Below, in pieces: positions 10,224 to 19,429 of a stretch of 64,000 nucleotides of DNA (its first letter is position 1; each line of letters begins with the position of its first letter). The stretch lies in NCBI GenBank assembly GCA_003213495.1, contig QCMW01000001.1, positions 496,001-560,000 on the forward strand. Direction: 5' to 3'. The stretch is from SAR86 cluster bacterium AG-422-O05. Lineage in GTDB: Bacteria > Pseudomonadota > Gammaproteobacteria > Magnimaribacterales > D2472. The translations under genes and the position numbers were made by a program. The notes beneath the pieces are model-generated. The model searched no databases. It was given only the letters and a program-made list of their open reading frames with translations, and was not told the DNA's origin.

Positions 10224-11435
10224 ATGCACCAAAATATTGAAACAAAGTTTAATAATCTAAAAGAAAGAAATCTCTCTATAGATATAACAAGAGGAAAGCC
10301 TGATAGGAGTCAACTTGACCTTTCAAATGAATTAATTGATATCTCGATACCATCCATATCAGAAGATGGCATCGATCTAAGAAATTATGGAGAACCTTTT
10401 GGTATCAAAGAAGCAAGAAAACTTGGTGCTGAGCTTTTAGATGCCCCAATAGAAAATATTCTTGCCGGTGAGCAATCAAGTTTATTATTAACTTATCAAA
10501 CTGTTCTTTCTAATTTTTTATTTGCAGAGCCTACTCCGTGGAAAGATTTGAAGAATCCAAAGTTTATCTGCCCAGTGCCGGGTTTTGATAGGCATTTTAT
10601 GATGCTCGATGATTTCGGAATAGAAGCAGTTGGAATTCCTTTAAATGAAGATGGGATTGATCTTGATGCTTTTAAGAATCTTTTACAGAATGATGATAAT
10701 TTTGTTGGCATTTTATGCGTGCCAAAGCACTCAAATCCCTCAGGAGAAATATATTCTGATACTAACTTAGAAAAGATGTTTGAAATTGGTTCAGATTATT
10801 CTGACAAATTTCTTTTTCTTTTTGATCATGCTTATTTAATTCATGATTTCTTGCCAACTCCTGAGCAGAAGCCTTTATGGGAAGTGGCAGTAAAAATGAA
10901 TGTACAAAATCAAACTGTAATCACAACCTCATTTTCTAAGGTAACTTTTGGAGGAGGTGGAATTTCATTTATAGCGACAGCAGGCCATTCTTTGGAACTA
11001 ATAAAAAAAGTTAGGACTACTATGATCATCTGTCCTGACAAATTAAATCAGAAAAGACACGTAGAATTTTTTAAAAACGCTGAGTCAGTAAAAAAGCACA
11101 TGCAAAAACATGCTGAATTAGTAAGGCCAAAATTTGAAATTGCTTATTCACATTTAGAAAAATTACCCAAAGAATGTGGAACATTTTCAAGACCAACAGG
11201 CGGCTATTTTATAACCTATAGTACGACTAAACCCATTGCTACAAAAGTAGTTGAATTATGCAAAGAATTGGGCGTTTTAATCACACCTGCTGGATCTACC
11301 TTTCCTAACAATTATGACCCTAATGATAGTGTCATCAGATTAGCACCAACTTATGTATCAAAAGATGAATTAGAGGATGCTATGGAAGTTTTTACTACCT
11401 CTATTCAGATTGCACATTTTGATATTAAAGTTTAA
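10224..11435 (+). CDS. Aminotransferase of the type Ic aspartate aminotransferase family (PLP-dependent)
   Basis: DITRGKPDRSQLDLSNEL, LRNYGEPFGIKEARKLGAELL, VITTSFSKVTFGGGGISF. Confidence 0.75.
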   Translation: MHQNIETKFNNLKERNLSIDITRGKPDRSQLDLSNELIDISIPSISEDGIDLRNYGEPFGIKEARKLGAELLDAPIENILAGEQSSLLLTYQTVLSNFLFAEPTPWKDLKNPKFICPVPGFDRHFMMLDDFGIEAVGIPLNEDGIDLDAFKNLLQNDDNFVGILCVPKHSNPSGEIYSDTNLEKMFEIGSDYSDKFLFLFDHAYLIHDFLPTPEQKPLWEVAVKMNVQNQTVITTSFSKVTFGGGGISFIATAGHSLELIKKVRTTMIICPDKLNQKRHVEFFKNAESVKKHMQKHAELVRPKFEIAYSHLEKLPKECGTFSRPTGGYFITYSTTKPIATKVVELCKELGVLITPAGSTFPNNYDPNDSVIRLAPTYVSKDELEDAMEVFTTSIQIAHFDIKV

Positions 11436-11764
11436 TTTGTAGCTCTTTCGTGAGGTATATAACTCTTTCCATCAAAATGTGAGAATATCATTCTAATATC
11501 GGGATGATTTGCAGCACCATTTTCGACATCATTTAGTAAGTTCTGTTCAGAAACATAGGCTATATAAAAGACTTCTTCGTTCTCTGCGAACAAATGATAG
11601 AAAGGTTGATTTTTGTCGGGTCTAAAATCCTTTGGTATTGCGTTGTACCATTCCTCTGTATTTGCAAAAACAGGGTCAAGATCAAATATAACACCTCTGA
11701 AATTAAGAAATTTATGCTTTACAATATTACCGATTGAGAATTTTGCTTCTACTAAGTCTTGCAT
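11432..11764 (-). CDS. hspQ: Heat shock protein HspQ (hemimethylated DNA-binding YccV-like)
   Basis: KFSIGNIVKHKFLNFRGVIFDLDPVFANTEEWY...QPFYHLFAE. Confidence 0.9.
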   Translation of the reverse strand: MQDLVEAKFSIGNIVKHKFLNFRGVIFDLDPVFANTEEWYNAIPKDFRPDKNQPFYHLFAENEEVFYIAYVSEQNLLNDVENGAANHPDIRMIFSHFDGKSYIPHERATN

Positions 11765-11800
11765 TATATTTATAAATTAAACCATTATTAGGAAAAAGTC

Positions 11801-12025
11801 ATGAACAAAACGGAAAAGATCGCATTGAGAGAGGCAATCATAGTTGTATTAATGGGGGCAATTATTAATTTTCCATTACAAACTTTTCTTTTGTGGTTAA
11901 CCATTGATAATTGGGAATGGGCAAGCCCAATCAAGATATCCCTTTTTGTTCAGCTTATTATTACTTTTGTTGCCTTAATTAGAGTATATATAATTAGGAT
12001 GAGGTTTCAGAGAGGAAAATTTTAA
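11801..12025 (+). CDS. Small membrane protein of unknown function
   Basis: ORF with two hydrophobic segments; compact fit between neighbours. Confidence 0.6.
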   Translation: MNKTEKIALREAIIVVLMGAIINFPLQTFLLWLTIDNWEWASPIKISLFVQLIITFVALIRVYIIRMRFQRGKF

Positions 12026-12393
12026 TCTTTTTTGTCTTTCATTAATTTCTTTTTTTTCTCAGCCATCATTCTCATTTTCATTCTTTGTGCAATCATGTCT
12101 TTACACCAAACATCATATATTTCAGAGTAGTTAGCAGCCATGTCAGCTAAAATAGCTACTTCCATCCATTTTTCATCATTCTCTGGATTTGCCTCAATTT
12201 CTTTCCATACGCTTTCACTTAAAGCTAACAATCCTGCAACACCGTCTTTGGTTTCTTTACATTCTTTAAAGCTTAAAAGATAGTTTGGATTGTTTGCAAA
12301 TCTATCAGTGGATGATTTTTCTGAAGTTTCGTGATCATCTGCAATCAAAACTGATGATACAAAAAGACAAGTTATTAGTAAAAATTTTTTCAT
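12022..12393 (-). CDS. Predicted exported protein of unknown function
   Basis: Signal peptide MKKFLLITCLFVSSVLIA; Lys/Met-rich C terminus. Confidence 0.65.
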   Translation of the reverse strand: MKKFLLITCLFVSSVLIADDHETSEKSSTDRFANNPNYLLSFKECKETKDGVAGLLALSESVWKEIEANPENDEKWMEVAILADMAANYSEIYDVWCKDMIAQRMKMRMMAEKKKKLMKDKKD

Positions 12394-12492
12394 TTATGTT
12401 CCTAAAATTAAATTAATATAATAAAGATTACATCTTTTTAGAAAAAGTTCAAAAAATCTTTACTTTTAAATTTAAGAATTCATAATGCGCCG

Positions 12493-12539
12493 ATATTCAT
12501 ACTAATGAACATATTCTGAATGTTTATTAGTATGAATAT
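12493..12539. repeat. 20-bp inverted repeat with 7-nt loop (one G-U pair)
   Basis: ATATTCATACTAATGAACAT-ATTCTGA-ATGTTTATTAGTATGAATAT; spans the possible start codons of the 12520 ORF. Confidence 0.9.
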
Positions 12540-12783
12540 GATAGAAATAATCCAAATTTTAAGTGTTTTTTTCGGTACTTTAGTAGCCGCACCTCTTATT
12601 GTCTCCAAAAAAGCAAAAAAAAGAATGGTAGGATTATTTGCCGTAATTGTAGGAAGCTTTTTTGCAATGATCGTGCAGATCTATCTTGGGTTGTATTATT
12701 TTGTTTTCGCTAATATGTTTTGGTTATTAAATGCATGCAATGGCATTAAAAAAATAGTTAAAGCCAACAGAAAAGATTCCTAA
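12520..12783 (+). CDS. Small membrane protein of unknown function (true start may be the Met at 12532 or 12538)
   Basis: ORF with three hydrophobic stretches; compact fit; start region lies in palindrome. Confidence 0.6.
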   Translation: MFISMNMIEIIQILSVFFGTLVAAPLIVSKKAKKRMVGLFAVIVGSFFAMIVQIYLGLYYFVFANMFWLLNACNGIKKIVKANRKDS

Positions 12784-13451
12784 TAGTCTTTAAAGTCTTC
12801 ATAATAAAGAATATGTTTACCTTTAGTTTCATTATTCATTATTGATACAAGACTGCTAGCAACTTTTTTTGCATGAACATTTCTAAATTTCTTAAAAGGC
12901 CCATGCAACATATACCCGGTCAAGTTGGTAATTTCCTCAAAAATTAGTACTACAGGATTTATTTTTTCATTTACTCTTTTACCAAGTAAATGACTCGGTC
13001 TAGCTATAACTACTTTTTCATAACCTAAAGATAGTATTTCCTCTTCTATTTTTCCTTTAACATTAAGATATAAATTTTTTGAATTATTATCTGCACCAAC
13101 TGCTGAAATAAGTGCAATTGATTTTGCTCCTCTACTTAAAGCAAATTTTGCAATACTTTTAATATAATCAAAATCTACTTTTTGGAAGCTTCTTTGGTTT
13201 TCCTTTTTGATATAAATAAGTTCAAGTAAAGAAAGTTTTTTACCTATTGCAATATAGACTTCGTCAATAGTTTCTTGATAATTTATTTCTTTAATATCAT
13301 CAAAGTTAGTTATTATTTGTTCAATACCCATCTGATTTTCAAGCTTTTTTCTTGATAGCAATACTAATTCAGATTCATTTTTCTTTAGGACATGAAGTAA
13401 ATTGCTACCAACTAGGCCAGAAGCACCAACTAAAAGAATTTTTTTACTCAT
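12780..13451 (-). CDS. NAD(P)-binding Rossmann oxidoreductase, YbjT/HTATIP2-like
   Basis: ILLVGASGLVGSNLLHVL, ALISAVGADNNSKNLYLNVKGKIEEE, IARPSHLLG. Confidence 0.78.
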   Translation of the reverse strand: MSKKILLVGASGLVGSNLLHVLKKNESELVLLSRKKLENQMGIEQIITNFDDIKEINYQETIDEVYIAIGKKLSLLELIYIKKENQRSFQKVDFDYIKSIAKFALSRGAKSIALISAVGADNNSKNLYLNVKGKIEEEILSLGYEKVVIARPSHLLGKRVNEKINPVVLIFEEITNLTGYMLHGPFKKFRNVHAKKVASSLVSIMNNETKGKHILYYEDFKDY

Positions 13452-13938
13452 TAGAAATATTTAAAACTATATCGATCAACTCATCAATTGATTTTGTACC
13501 ATCAATAGAAAGTTGTGAAAATTGCTCATACAAAGGCTTTCTTTCAGAATAAACTTCTTCTATAGATAAATTTTCAGGCACCGCAAGACCTCGCTCTTGT
13601 CCTTTATCAATTCTTTCAAGAATAGTTTCCAATGGAGTATTAATATATATAATTTTTGAAAATGATTTTAGGTATTTCATAGATTTTACAGAGTAGACTG
13701 CACTTCCGCCTGTTGAAATAACTTTTGTTGATTTATCAAGATTAAGAATTACGTCTTCTTCATACTTTCTAAGTGTTTCATATCCATACTTTCTTTTAAT
13801 CTCTTCTAAAGTAATTTGCCAGCCAGTTTCGATTAACTTATCTGTATCAACAAAACTTAGATTATATTTATCTGCGATAGCACTTCCTAATGTGGATTTT
13901 CCACATCCAGCCATACCAATAAGACTTATATTATTCAT
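13444..13938 (-). CDS. aroK: Shikimate kinase
   Basis: ISLIGMAGCGKSTLGSAIADKYNLSFVDTDKLIE, STGGSAVY; start MNNISLIG preferred. Confidence 0.85.
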   Translation of the reverse strand: MNNISLIGMAGCGKSTLGSAIADKYNLSFVDTDKLIETGWQITLEEIKRKYGYETLRKYEEDVILNLDKSTKVISTGGSAVYSVKSMKYLKSFSKIIYINTPLETILERIDKGQERGLAVPENLSIEEVYSERKPLYEQFSQLSIDGTKSIDELIDIVLNISNE

Positions 13939-14359
13939 TTTTAAATGCGGATGGGAGCTTGTCATGTTGTTTTAGATTATCATTTATTTCGAACCACGAG
14001 GCTTTTGAACCAACAAAGACATGATGAGCTTTTGGTAATTTTGGGCTTCCGTCTATAGCACCAACTGAAACATAATATTTATTTGATTTAGTTCCATCAA
14101 GGAACATTATATTAGAACCACAATACTGACAAAAAATTCTCTGACATAGCTCAGAAGAAGAGAAGGATTTGATATGTTCATGACCAGAATTATATTTAAA
14201 ACAGGATTTATCTACTTCGATAAAACTTGCAAATGCAGAACCATGAGTTCGGCGGCATTGCGAACAATGACAATGTGAGAAATATTTAATCTTTTGATTT
14301 ATCTCAAATGAAACTTTTTTGCATTCACAATATCCCTTAAGTTTATGCATTTTTTGCAA
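13931..14359 (-). CDS. GFA family (glutathione-dependent formaldehyde-activating-like) zinc protein
   Basis: CECKKVSFEI, HCHCSQCRRTHGSAFASF, QRIFCQYCGSNI. Confidence 0.88.
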   Translation of the reverse strand: MQKMHKLKGYCECKKVSFEINQKIKYFSHCHCSQCRRTHGSAFASFIEVDKSCFKYNSGHEHIKSFSSSELCQRIFCQYCGSNIMFLDGTKSNKYYVSVGAIDGSPKLPKAHHVFVGSKASWFEINDNLKQHDKLPSAFKNE

Positions 14360-15305
14360 ATTCCTCAGTAGCTTTAATTAGTTCATGGGTAATTTCTTTT
14401 TCAAAAGCGCTATGACCAGAGGAGGGAGCAACTATCAATTCTGCCTCCGGCCAGTTTTTAGAAAGCTCCCACGCCGTTTCCATTGGACAAACTAAATCAT
14501 ATCTCCCTTGAATAATTTTTACTGGTATATGCCTAACTTTATCAATCGCTTCTTTTGAAATAAGTTGATTTTCATTTTCGAGAAACCCATTATTTATAAA
14601 ATAATGATTCTCAATAAGTGCGAAAGCTAGAGCAAACTTTGGTTCAGAAAAAGATGAAATCATTTCAGGAGCATAACTCAATGTACAGGTCGATCCCTCC
14701 CATTTTGACCATGCAACTGCTGCCTCTAGTTTTTTTTCTTCATTATCGCTAGTAAAAATTTTATGATATGCACCCATTAAATCATTTCTTTCTTCAACAT
14801 TAATAGGCTCAAGAAACTTTTCCCATGCTTCAGGAAATACTCTACTAGCACCATCTTGATAAAACCACTCAAGCTCTTTTTTTCTAAGCATAAAGATGCC
14901 TCTAAGCACAAGTTCACTTATTGATTCAGGATATTTTTGTGCGTAAGCAAGGGATAAAGTACTCCCCCAAGAACCTCCAAATACTAACCACTTTTCTATA
15001 TTAAGTAATAACCTTAGAGATTCGATATCATCAACGAGATTCCAAGTAGTATTATTTTCTAAGCATCCATGTGGCTTACTTCTGCCACAACCCCTCTGAT
15101 CAAATATAATAATTCTATATTTGTCAGGATTAAAAAAACGTCTTACTTGTGTGCTACCCCCGCCGCCAGGACCACCATGTAAAAAAACTGCAGGTTTGCC
15201 ATCAGGATTCCCACACTCTTCGTAATAAATTTGATGAATACCTTTTTTCAAGAATCCATGAGATACAGCTGCACACTCTGGAAATAAATTCAAATAAGTG
15301 TCCAT
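14343..15305 (-). CDS. pip: Prolyl aminopeptidase (alpha/beta hydrolase)
   Basis: FLHGGPGGGGSTQVRRFFNPDKYRIIIFDQRGCGRSKPHG, VFGGSWGSTLSLAYAQKYPE. Confidence 0.95.
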   Translation of the reverse strand: MDTYLNLFPECAAVSHGFLKKGIHQIYYEECGNPDGKPAVFLHGGPGGGGSTQVRRFFNPDKYRIIIFDQRGCGRSKPHGCLENNTTWNLVDDIESLRLLLNIEKWLVFGGSWGSTLSLAYAQKYPESISELVLRGIFMLRKKELEWFYQDGASRVFPEAWEKFLEPINVEERNDLMGAYHKIFTSDNEEKKLEAAVAWSKWEGSTCTLSYAPEMISSFSEPKFALAFALIENHYFINNGFLENENQLISKEAIDKVRHIPVKIIQGRYDLVCPMETAWELSKNWPEAELIVAPSSGHSAFEKEITHELIKATEEFAKNA

Positions 15306-15308
15306 TAT

Positions 15309-17528
15309 TTAGTCATAAAAATTACTCAGAAAATTAGGAGATGTTCCTTCACATACATATGTTGGTTTTAAACAGTTTCCCCTTTTGCCAGAAGCATTTG
15401 ATTGAAAAGGTTGTATAGAAATTTCTTTTTCAAAAAATTCACCATTATTTTCTTCGTTATAATAAGTTAATTTAAAGCACTTATAGATGCCAACCTCCAT
15501 ACCTTTGCTATTAGATGCTCGATTATACTTGATTTCTTTTTCACACTTAATTGGTTGTACTTCTAATAGCAAAACTCCTGAAGGACTAAATTTTTTATAC
15601 TTACCTTGATCGTTTTTTTCTAAAAAAACATCGCCGTTTTCGTAAAATACTTTATAAGGCGCAATTAATTCACCTTCCTCAAAGACACCTTTAATCATAA
15701 GTTGACCATTATTATGATACTTTTCATATGATCCATGAAGATATCTGAAATCAGCATCATCTCTAAAGGGGCTGAAATAGTTTTTTATATTTCCCTTTAT
15801 TTCTAAAACTCCTTCTTGAGAAAAGAAAGTAAATGATTTTTTTTCTCCATTTTCATTTATACCTTCATCCTCGATTTGACCATTTTTGTAGAAGAATTTG
15901 TATTGACCAGTTTTTTCCCTTGCATTAGAAATTTCTTGCTTTAGTCTCTTAATATCTTCTTCATATCTTTGAATTGAAAAATCATTAGCTCCAAATCCGG
16001 AACCCATGCATTCCATAGATCCTCTATTATCCCAGTCATCACATTTATTTATCTTATTATCTAATTCTCGGTCCTTTTCCATCTTTAGCATTGATTCCAC
16101 ACTCCAAAGCTGACTTTTTAGATTATCTATGACTGTTTTAGATGCAGGTATAAATGTCTCTGAGTTAAAAATTTCACCAGAGGAATAATATTTTAAATCT
16201 TCAGATTTTTTTAGTTCTCCTCCTTCATAAAAATTTTTTCTAATTAAAATATTATTACCATCATACCAATTCAAATCTTTTACCTTAACAAGGATTTCCC
16301 TACCTCTACTATAATGATCTACTATAATACCGTCATAAACTCTAAGAGAGTCATTTTTACTAGCGTATTCGAGCTCTTCACCCTCTCTGATCCCATTTCT
16401 ATAATTTGTTCGCAAAGAAATTGAGCCATCATTAAAATAGGTTTCTTTAATTTCATTAAGACCTGAATTGAGTACGCTAATTCTTTCTTCTGAATACTTA
16501 ACCCATTCAGCAGCTATTGATTTGTCGAGGAAATACCTTATAAACCTTCCTTCGTTATTTAATTCCATAAATTTTTCAAGATTTTCTAATTCTAGTTTTC
16601 TATTTGATAACGATTCTTGTCCAGTCCTAGAAGGGGAGTAGTCTTTACTTAATTCATAATAAGCAGGAGCAAAATCTTTATTCTTTTGAATAAACTCTTC
16701 CAGCAATTGTGTTCTTGTGGGAGCGTTATATAGCAGTATTTTTAAGTACTCAATTGTGATCCTATTGTCATTGCTGAAAAGTGAATTATAAACTTCTCTA
16801 GCACCAGCTCTGCCTTCCTGAACCTTTAGAAATGTCTGATACCTAAGATGAGGGTCTATATAGTCAAGCTTAAAAGTAAAATATTGGTTATACATTCTTC
16901 TTGCATTTAGATAATCGCCTCTATCTTCGTACACCCTTGCATTAGTGTAGAATTCTTCTGGTCTTTTAGGATCTGAAATTATGCCGCCTAATTTAGAAAT
17001 TTCTTGAAATGAATCATTAATCTCATCAAGTTTGTTTACGATTGCTTCGTTTGAATCTTTTATTGTTTCGGTCAGTTCTTTGGTTTGTTTAATGTTCTCT
17101 TTAGAATCTTTTGCTATAGATTCAACGAGTTGCTCTGTTCTTAATGTTGATTCTTTGATTTCAGCAATATCTTTTTCCAACATGCCTAAATCTTTTTGAA
17201 GATTTCCAAGCGCTGGAAAGTTTGCAGCCAGCACACCTTTTTCAGAATTAGACTCATCCTGTGCTGTATACAAAAATCCACTTAGAGCCATTAATGTAAT
17301 AGATGCGATAAGATATTTAGTAAACTTCTTTCTTATATCTTTCTTAACAAGATATAAAATTAAGAAAATAGCTGACAGAACTGCGCTCAAAATGAGTACG
17401 TAAAAAGTAATATTTGCCAAAGGCTGAAGAAAATCAGAAATAAAAGATGCTACAACTGAGAACCCCATTGTAAAGATGAGCTCTTTGCTCATTGCGTTAC
17501 GTATAAATTCAGTATTCCTAGCACTCAT
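15309..17528 (-). CDS. Membrane-anchored coiled-coil/TPR-like protein with C-terminal YwqK/MORN-type repeats
   Basis: Two N-terminal TM, coiled coil, repeated YKFFYKNGQIEDEG / GSYEKYHNNGQLMIKGVFEEGEL / YKVFYENGDVFLE. Confidence 0.72.
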   Translation of the reverse strand: MSARNTEFIRNAMSKELIFTMGFSVVASFISDFLQPLANITFYVLILSAVLSAIFLILYLVKKDIRKKFTKYLIASITLMALSGFLYTAQDESNSEKGVLAANFPALGNLQKDLGMLEKDIAEIKESTLRTEQLVESIAKDSKENIKQTKELTETIKDSNEAIVNKLDEINDSFQEISKLGGIISDPKRPEEFYTNARVYEDRGDYLNARRMYNQYFTFKLDYIDPHLRYQTFLKVQEGRAGAREVYNSLFSNDNRITIEYLKILLYNAPTRTQLLEEFIQKNKDFAPAYYELSKDYSPSRTGQESLSNRKLELENLEKFMELNNEGRFIRYFLDKSIAAEWVKYSEERISVLNSGLNEIKETYFNDGSISLRTNYRNGIREGEELEYASKNDSLRVYDGIIVDHYSRGREILVKVKDLNWYDGNNILIRKNFYEGGELKKSEDLKYYSSGEIFNSETFIPASKTVIDNLKSQLWSVESMLKMEKDRELDNKINKCDDWDNRGSMECMGSGFGANDFSIQRYEEDIKRLKQEISNAREKTGQYKFFYKNGQIEDEGINENGEKKSFTFFSQEGVLEIKGNIKNYFSPFRDDADFRYLHGSYEKYHNNGQLMIKGVFEEGELIAPYKVFYENGDVFLEKNDQGKYKKFSPSGVLLLEVQPIKCEKEIKYNRASNSKGMEVGIYKCFKLTYYNEENNGEFFEKEISIQPFQSNASGKRGNCLKPTYVCEGTSPNFLSNFYD

Positions 17529-17557
17529 AAACTAATTAAAATATGATTTAATTGAAT

Positions 17558-18538
17558 TTACAACTTTTCAATCATCATTTCAGTAACTTCCCATAGTCTT
17601 GAAGCTTCGTCAGAATTTATAGCCCAATCAGCTACTCCATGGTATCTTTGAAGAGACTCATCAACTTCAGATTTTCTTTTGGCAATATCACAGTCTTCGC
17701 AGAAAACGCCACCGAGACCATTTAAATCTGGATTTGTAGCACACCAAACAGCTGTAGATGCACCCTGGTTTGTTGATTTAAAGAAATTCTTTACTAGTTC
17801 TGATGGAGATCCATCTTCATCCAGCCAACCCAAGGCAACCATTTCTTCCTTTTCAAGATGCCTTTGAAGCGGGGTGATGATTCCTCCAGGATGAACAGCA
17901 AAACCTTCAACACCTTTATCTCTCATTCTAGTATTAAACTCTATTGCCATTAATGAGCAAGCTGTTTTAGATTGACCATAAGCCATCCATTTATCATATT
18001 GAGCACTTTGAAAGTGAATATCATCCCATAGGATGCTAGTAATAGAATGAGCTGATGAAGAAAGGCTGACAAATCTTGATCCTTTGACATCTGCCATTAT
18101 GTCCATTAATTCATTAGTAAGTAAAAAATGTCCAATATGATTAACAGCGAATTGACTCTCCCAATTGTTTTCAATTCTTGTCTCGGGGCACGCCATTATT
18201 CCAGCGTTATTTATGAGGAGATCTAATGTATTGAAGTTTTCTTTGAAAGAATTTGTAAAGCTTTTAACAGAGTTAAGATTATTCAAGTCCATTTCAATAA
18301 CATTATCTTCGGACACTACTCCACAAAGATTTTGATTTGCTATTTTAGGTCGTTTTGCAGGAATTATTACATTTGCTCCAGCAGCTACTAACGCCTTGGT
18401 TGTTTCAAGACCAATGCCTGAATAACCACCAGTGACTATTGCAACTTTTTTATTAAGGTCAATATTTTTGAGTACGTCTTTAGTCTCAGACTTATTAGTA
18501 AACCCAGAATTTATTGGCTTTTGAACAGCTGAAATCAT
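17558..18538 (-). CDS. Short-chain dehydrogenase/reductase
   Basis: KVAIVTGGYSGIGLETTKALVAAGANVI, LINNAGIM, YGQSKTA. Confidence 0.92.
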   Translation of the reverse strand: MISAVQKPINSGFTNKSETKDVLKNIDLNKKVAIVTGGYSGIGLETTKALVAAGANVIIPAKRPKIANQNLCGVVSEDNVIEMDLNNLNSVKSFTNSFKENFNTLDLLINNAGIMACPETRIENNWESQFAVNHIGHFLLTNELMDIMADVKGSRFVSLSSSAHSITSILWDDIHFQSAQYDKWMAYGQSKTACSLMAIEFNTRMRDKGVEGFAVHPGGIITPLQRHLEKEEMVALGWLDEDGSPSELVKNFFKSTNQGASTAVWCATNPDLNGLGGVFCEDCDIAKRKSEVDESLQRYHGVADWAINSDEASRLWEVTEMMIEKL

Positions 18539-18556
18539 ATGGTTATATGATTGTTA

Positions 18557-19429
18557 TTAAGTATTTTTTTTAGATTCGAGACAGGCTGTTTCTGTATCAA
18601 ATGTCACCTTCATGCCTGCATCTGTAAAGTAACCAGTCCAAAAATCTCTCATTCCGTTATTGAGATTTTTGTTGTACTTACATTGCAGGTAATACACTAA
18701 AACTTCTGGTTTATTGTTACTGTTAAATGCAGGCATTAAAGCTTTTATTTTAGGCGTGTCTTTTATACTGTCCCAAGTAATGCATTTTCCTTTTTTACAA
18801 GAAGTAAATATTGATAAATTTTCAGAATTTTGAATTAAATCAGAAAAGATAATTAGTTTCCTGTTGTTATATCCACTTCCATCAGTGAAATTAAGGCCAT
18901 CTACCCTAGAAATTTCTTTAATGAGTTCCATTATCATTGAAAATTCTCCAGACAGCTCTCCTAATTCATCAAAATGGGTTCTAGCTTTTGCCAAATCCTG
19001 GTTAAAAAAATTGTAAGCTTGTTGCATTTTTTCTTTAGGGTTCCAAAAAGATGGTTGGTCGAGTTTATATTGACTAGATTTCTCACCACTTCTTGGTCTA
19101 CATTTAGAAAAAACTGGTTTCGTTTGGGTAGCTGTAATATTTCTTCCTGTGAGGTCTAAGATACTTATTCTGTCGTACGGCGGTAGTTTTGCAATTGAAG
19201 AATTATTTAGGATTTGATTTTGTAATAATTCATACTGATTTTCATTAAATTTTTCAGTTGTATCAACTATTATTAAGGTGTGGTCATAATTAACTTCTGC
19301 ACACCAATCATGTTTATTGCCAAATTTGTCTTCATCTGCCTGATCGCTTGAAGGTCTTTCAGCATACAATTCAATGCAAAATGAAAACAATAGCGTAACC
19401 AGAAATATATTTTTAATCGTCGCCATCAT
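18557..19429 (-). CDS. Exported protein with divergent vWA-like domain
   Basis: Signal peptide; DHTLIIVDTTEKFNENQ and RKLIIFSDLIQNSENLS resemble vWA MIDAS strands. Confidence 0.6.
   Translation of the reverse strand: MMATIKNIFLVTLLFSFCIELYAERPSSDQADEDKFGNKHDWCAEVNYDHTLIIVDTTEKFNENQYELLQNQILNNSSIAKLPPYDRISILDLTGRNITATQTKPVFSKCRPRSGEKSSQYKLDQPSFWNPKEKMQQAYNFFNQDLAKARTHFDELGELSGEFSMIMELIKEISRVDGLNFTDGSGYNNRKLIIFSDLIQNSENLSIFTSCKKGKCITWDSIKDTPKIKALMPAFNSNNKPEVLVYYLQCKYNKNLNNGMRDFWTGYFTDAGMKVTFDTETACLESKKNT

Noticed and set aside
12493-12539. Palindrome considered as an intrinsic terminator
   Set aside because: No T-tract after either strand, and it overlaps start codons rather than a gene end.
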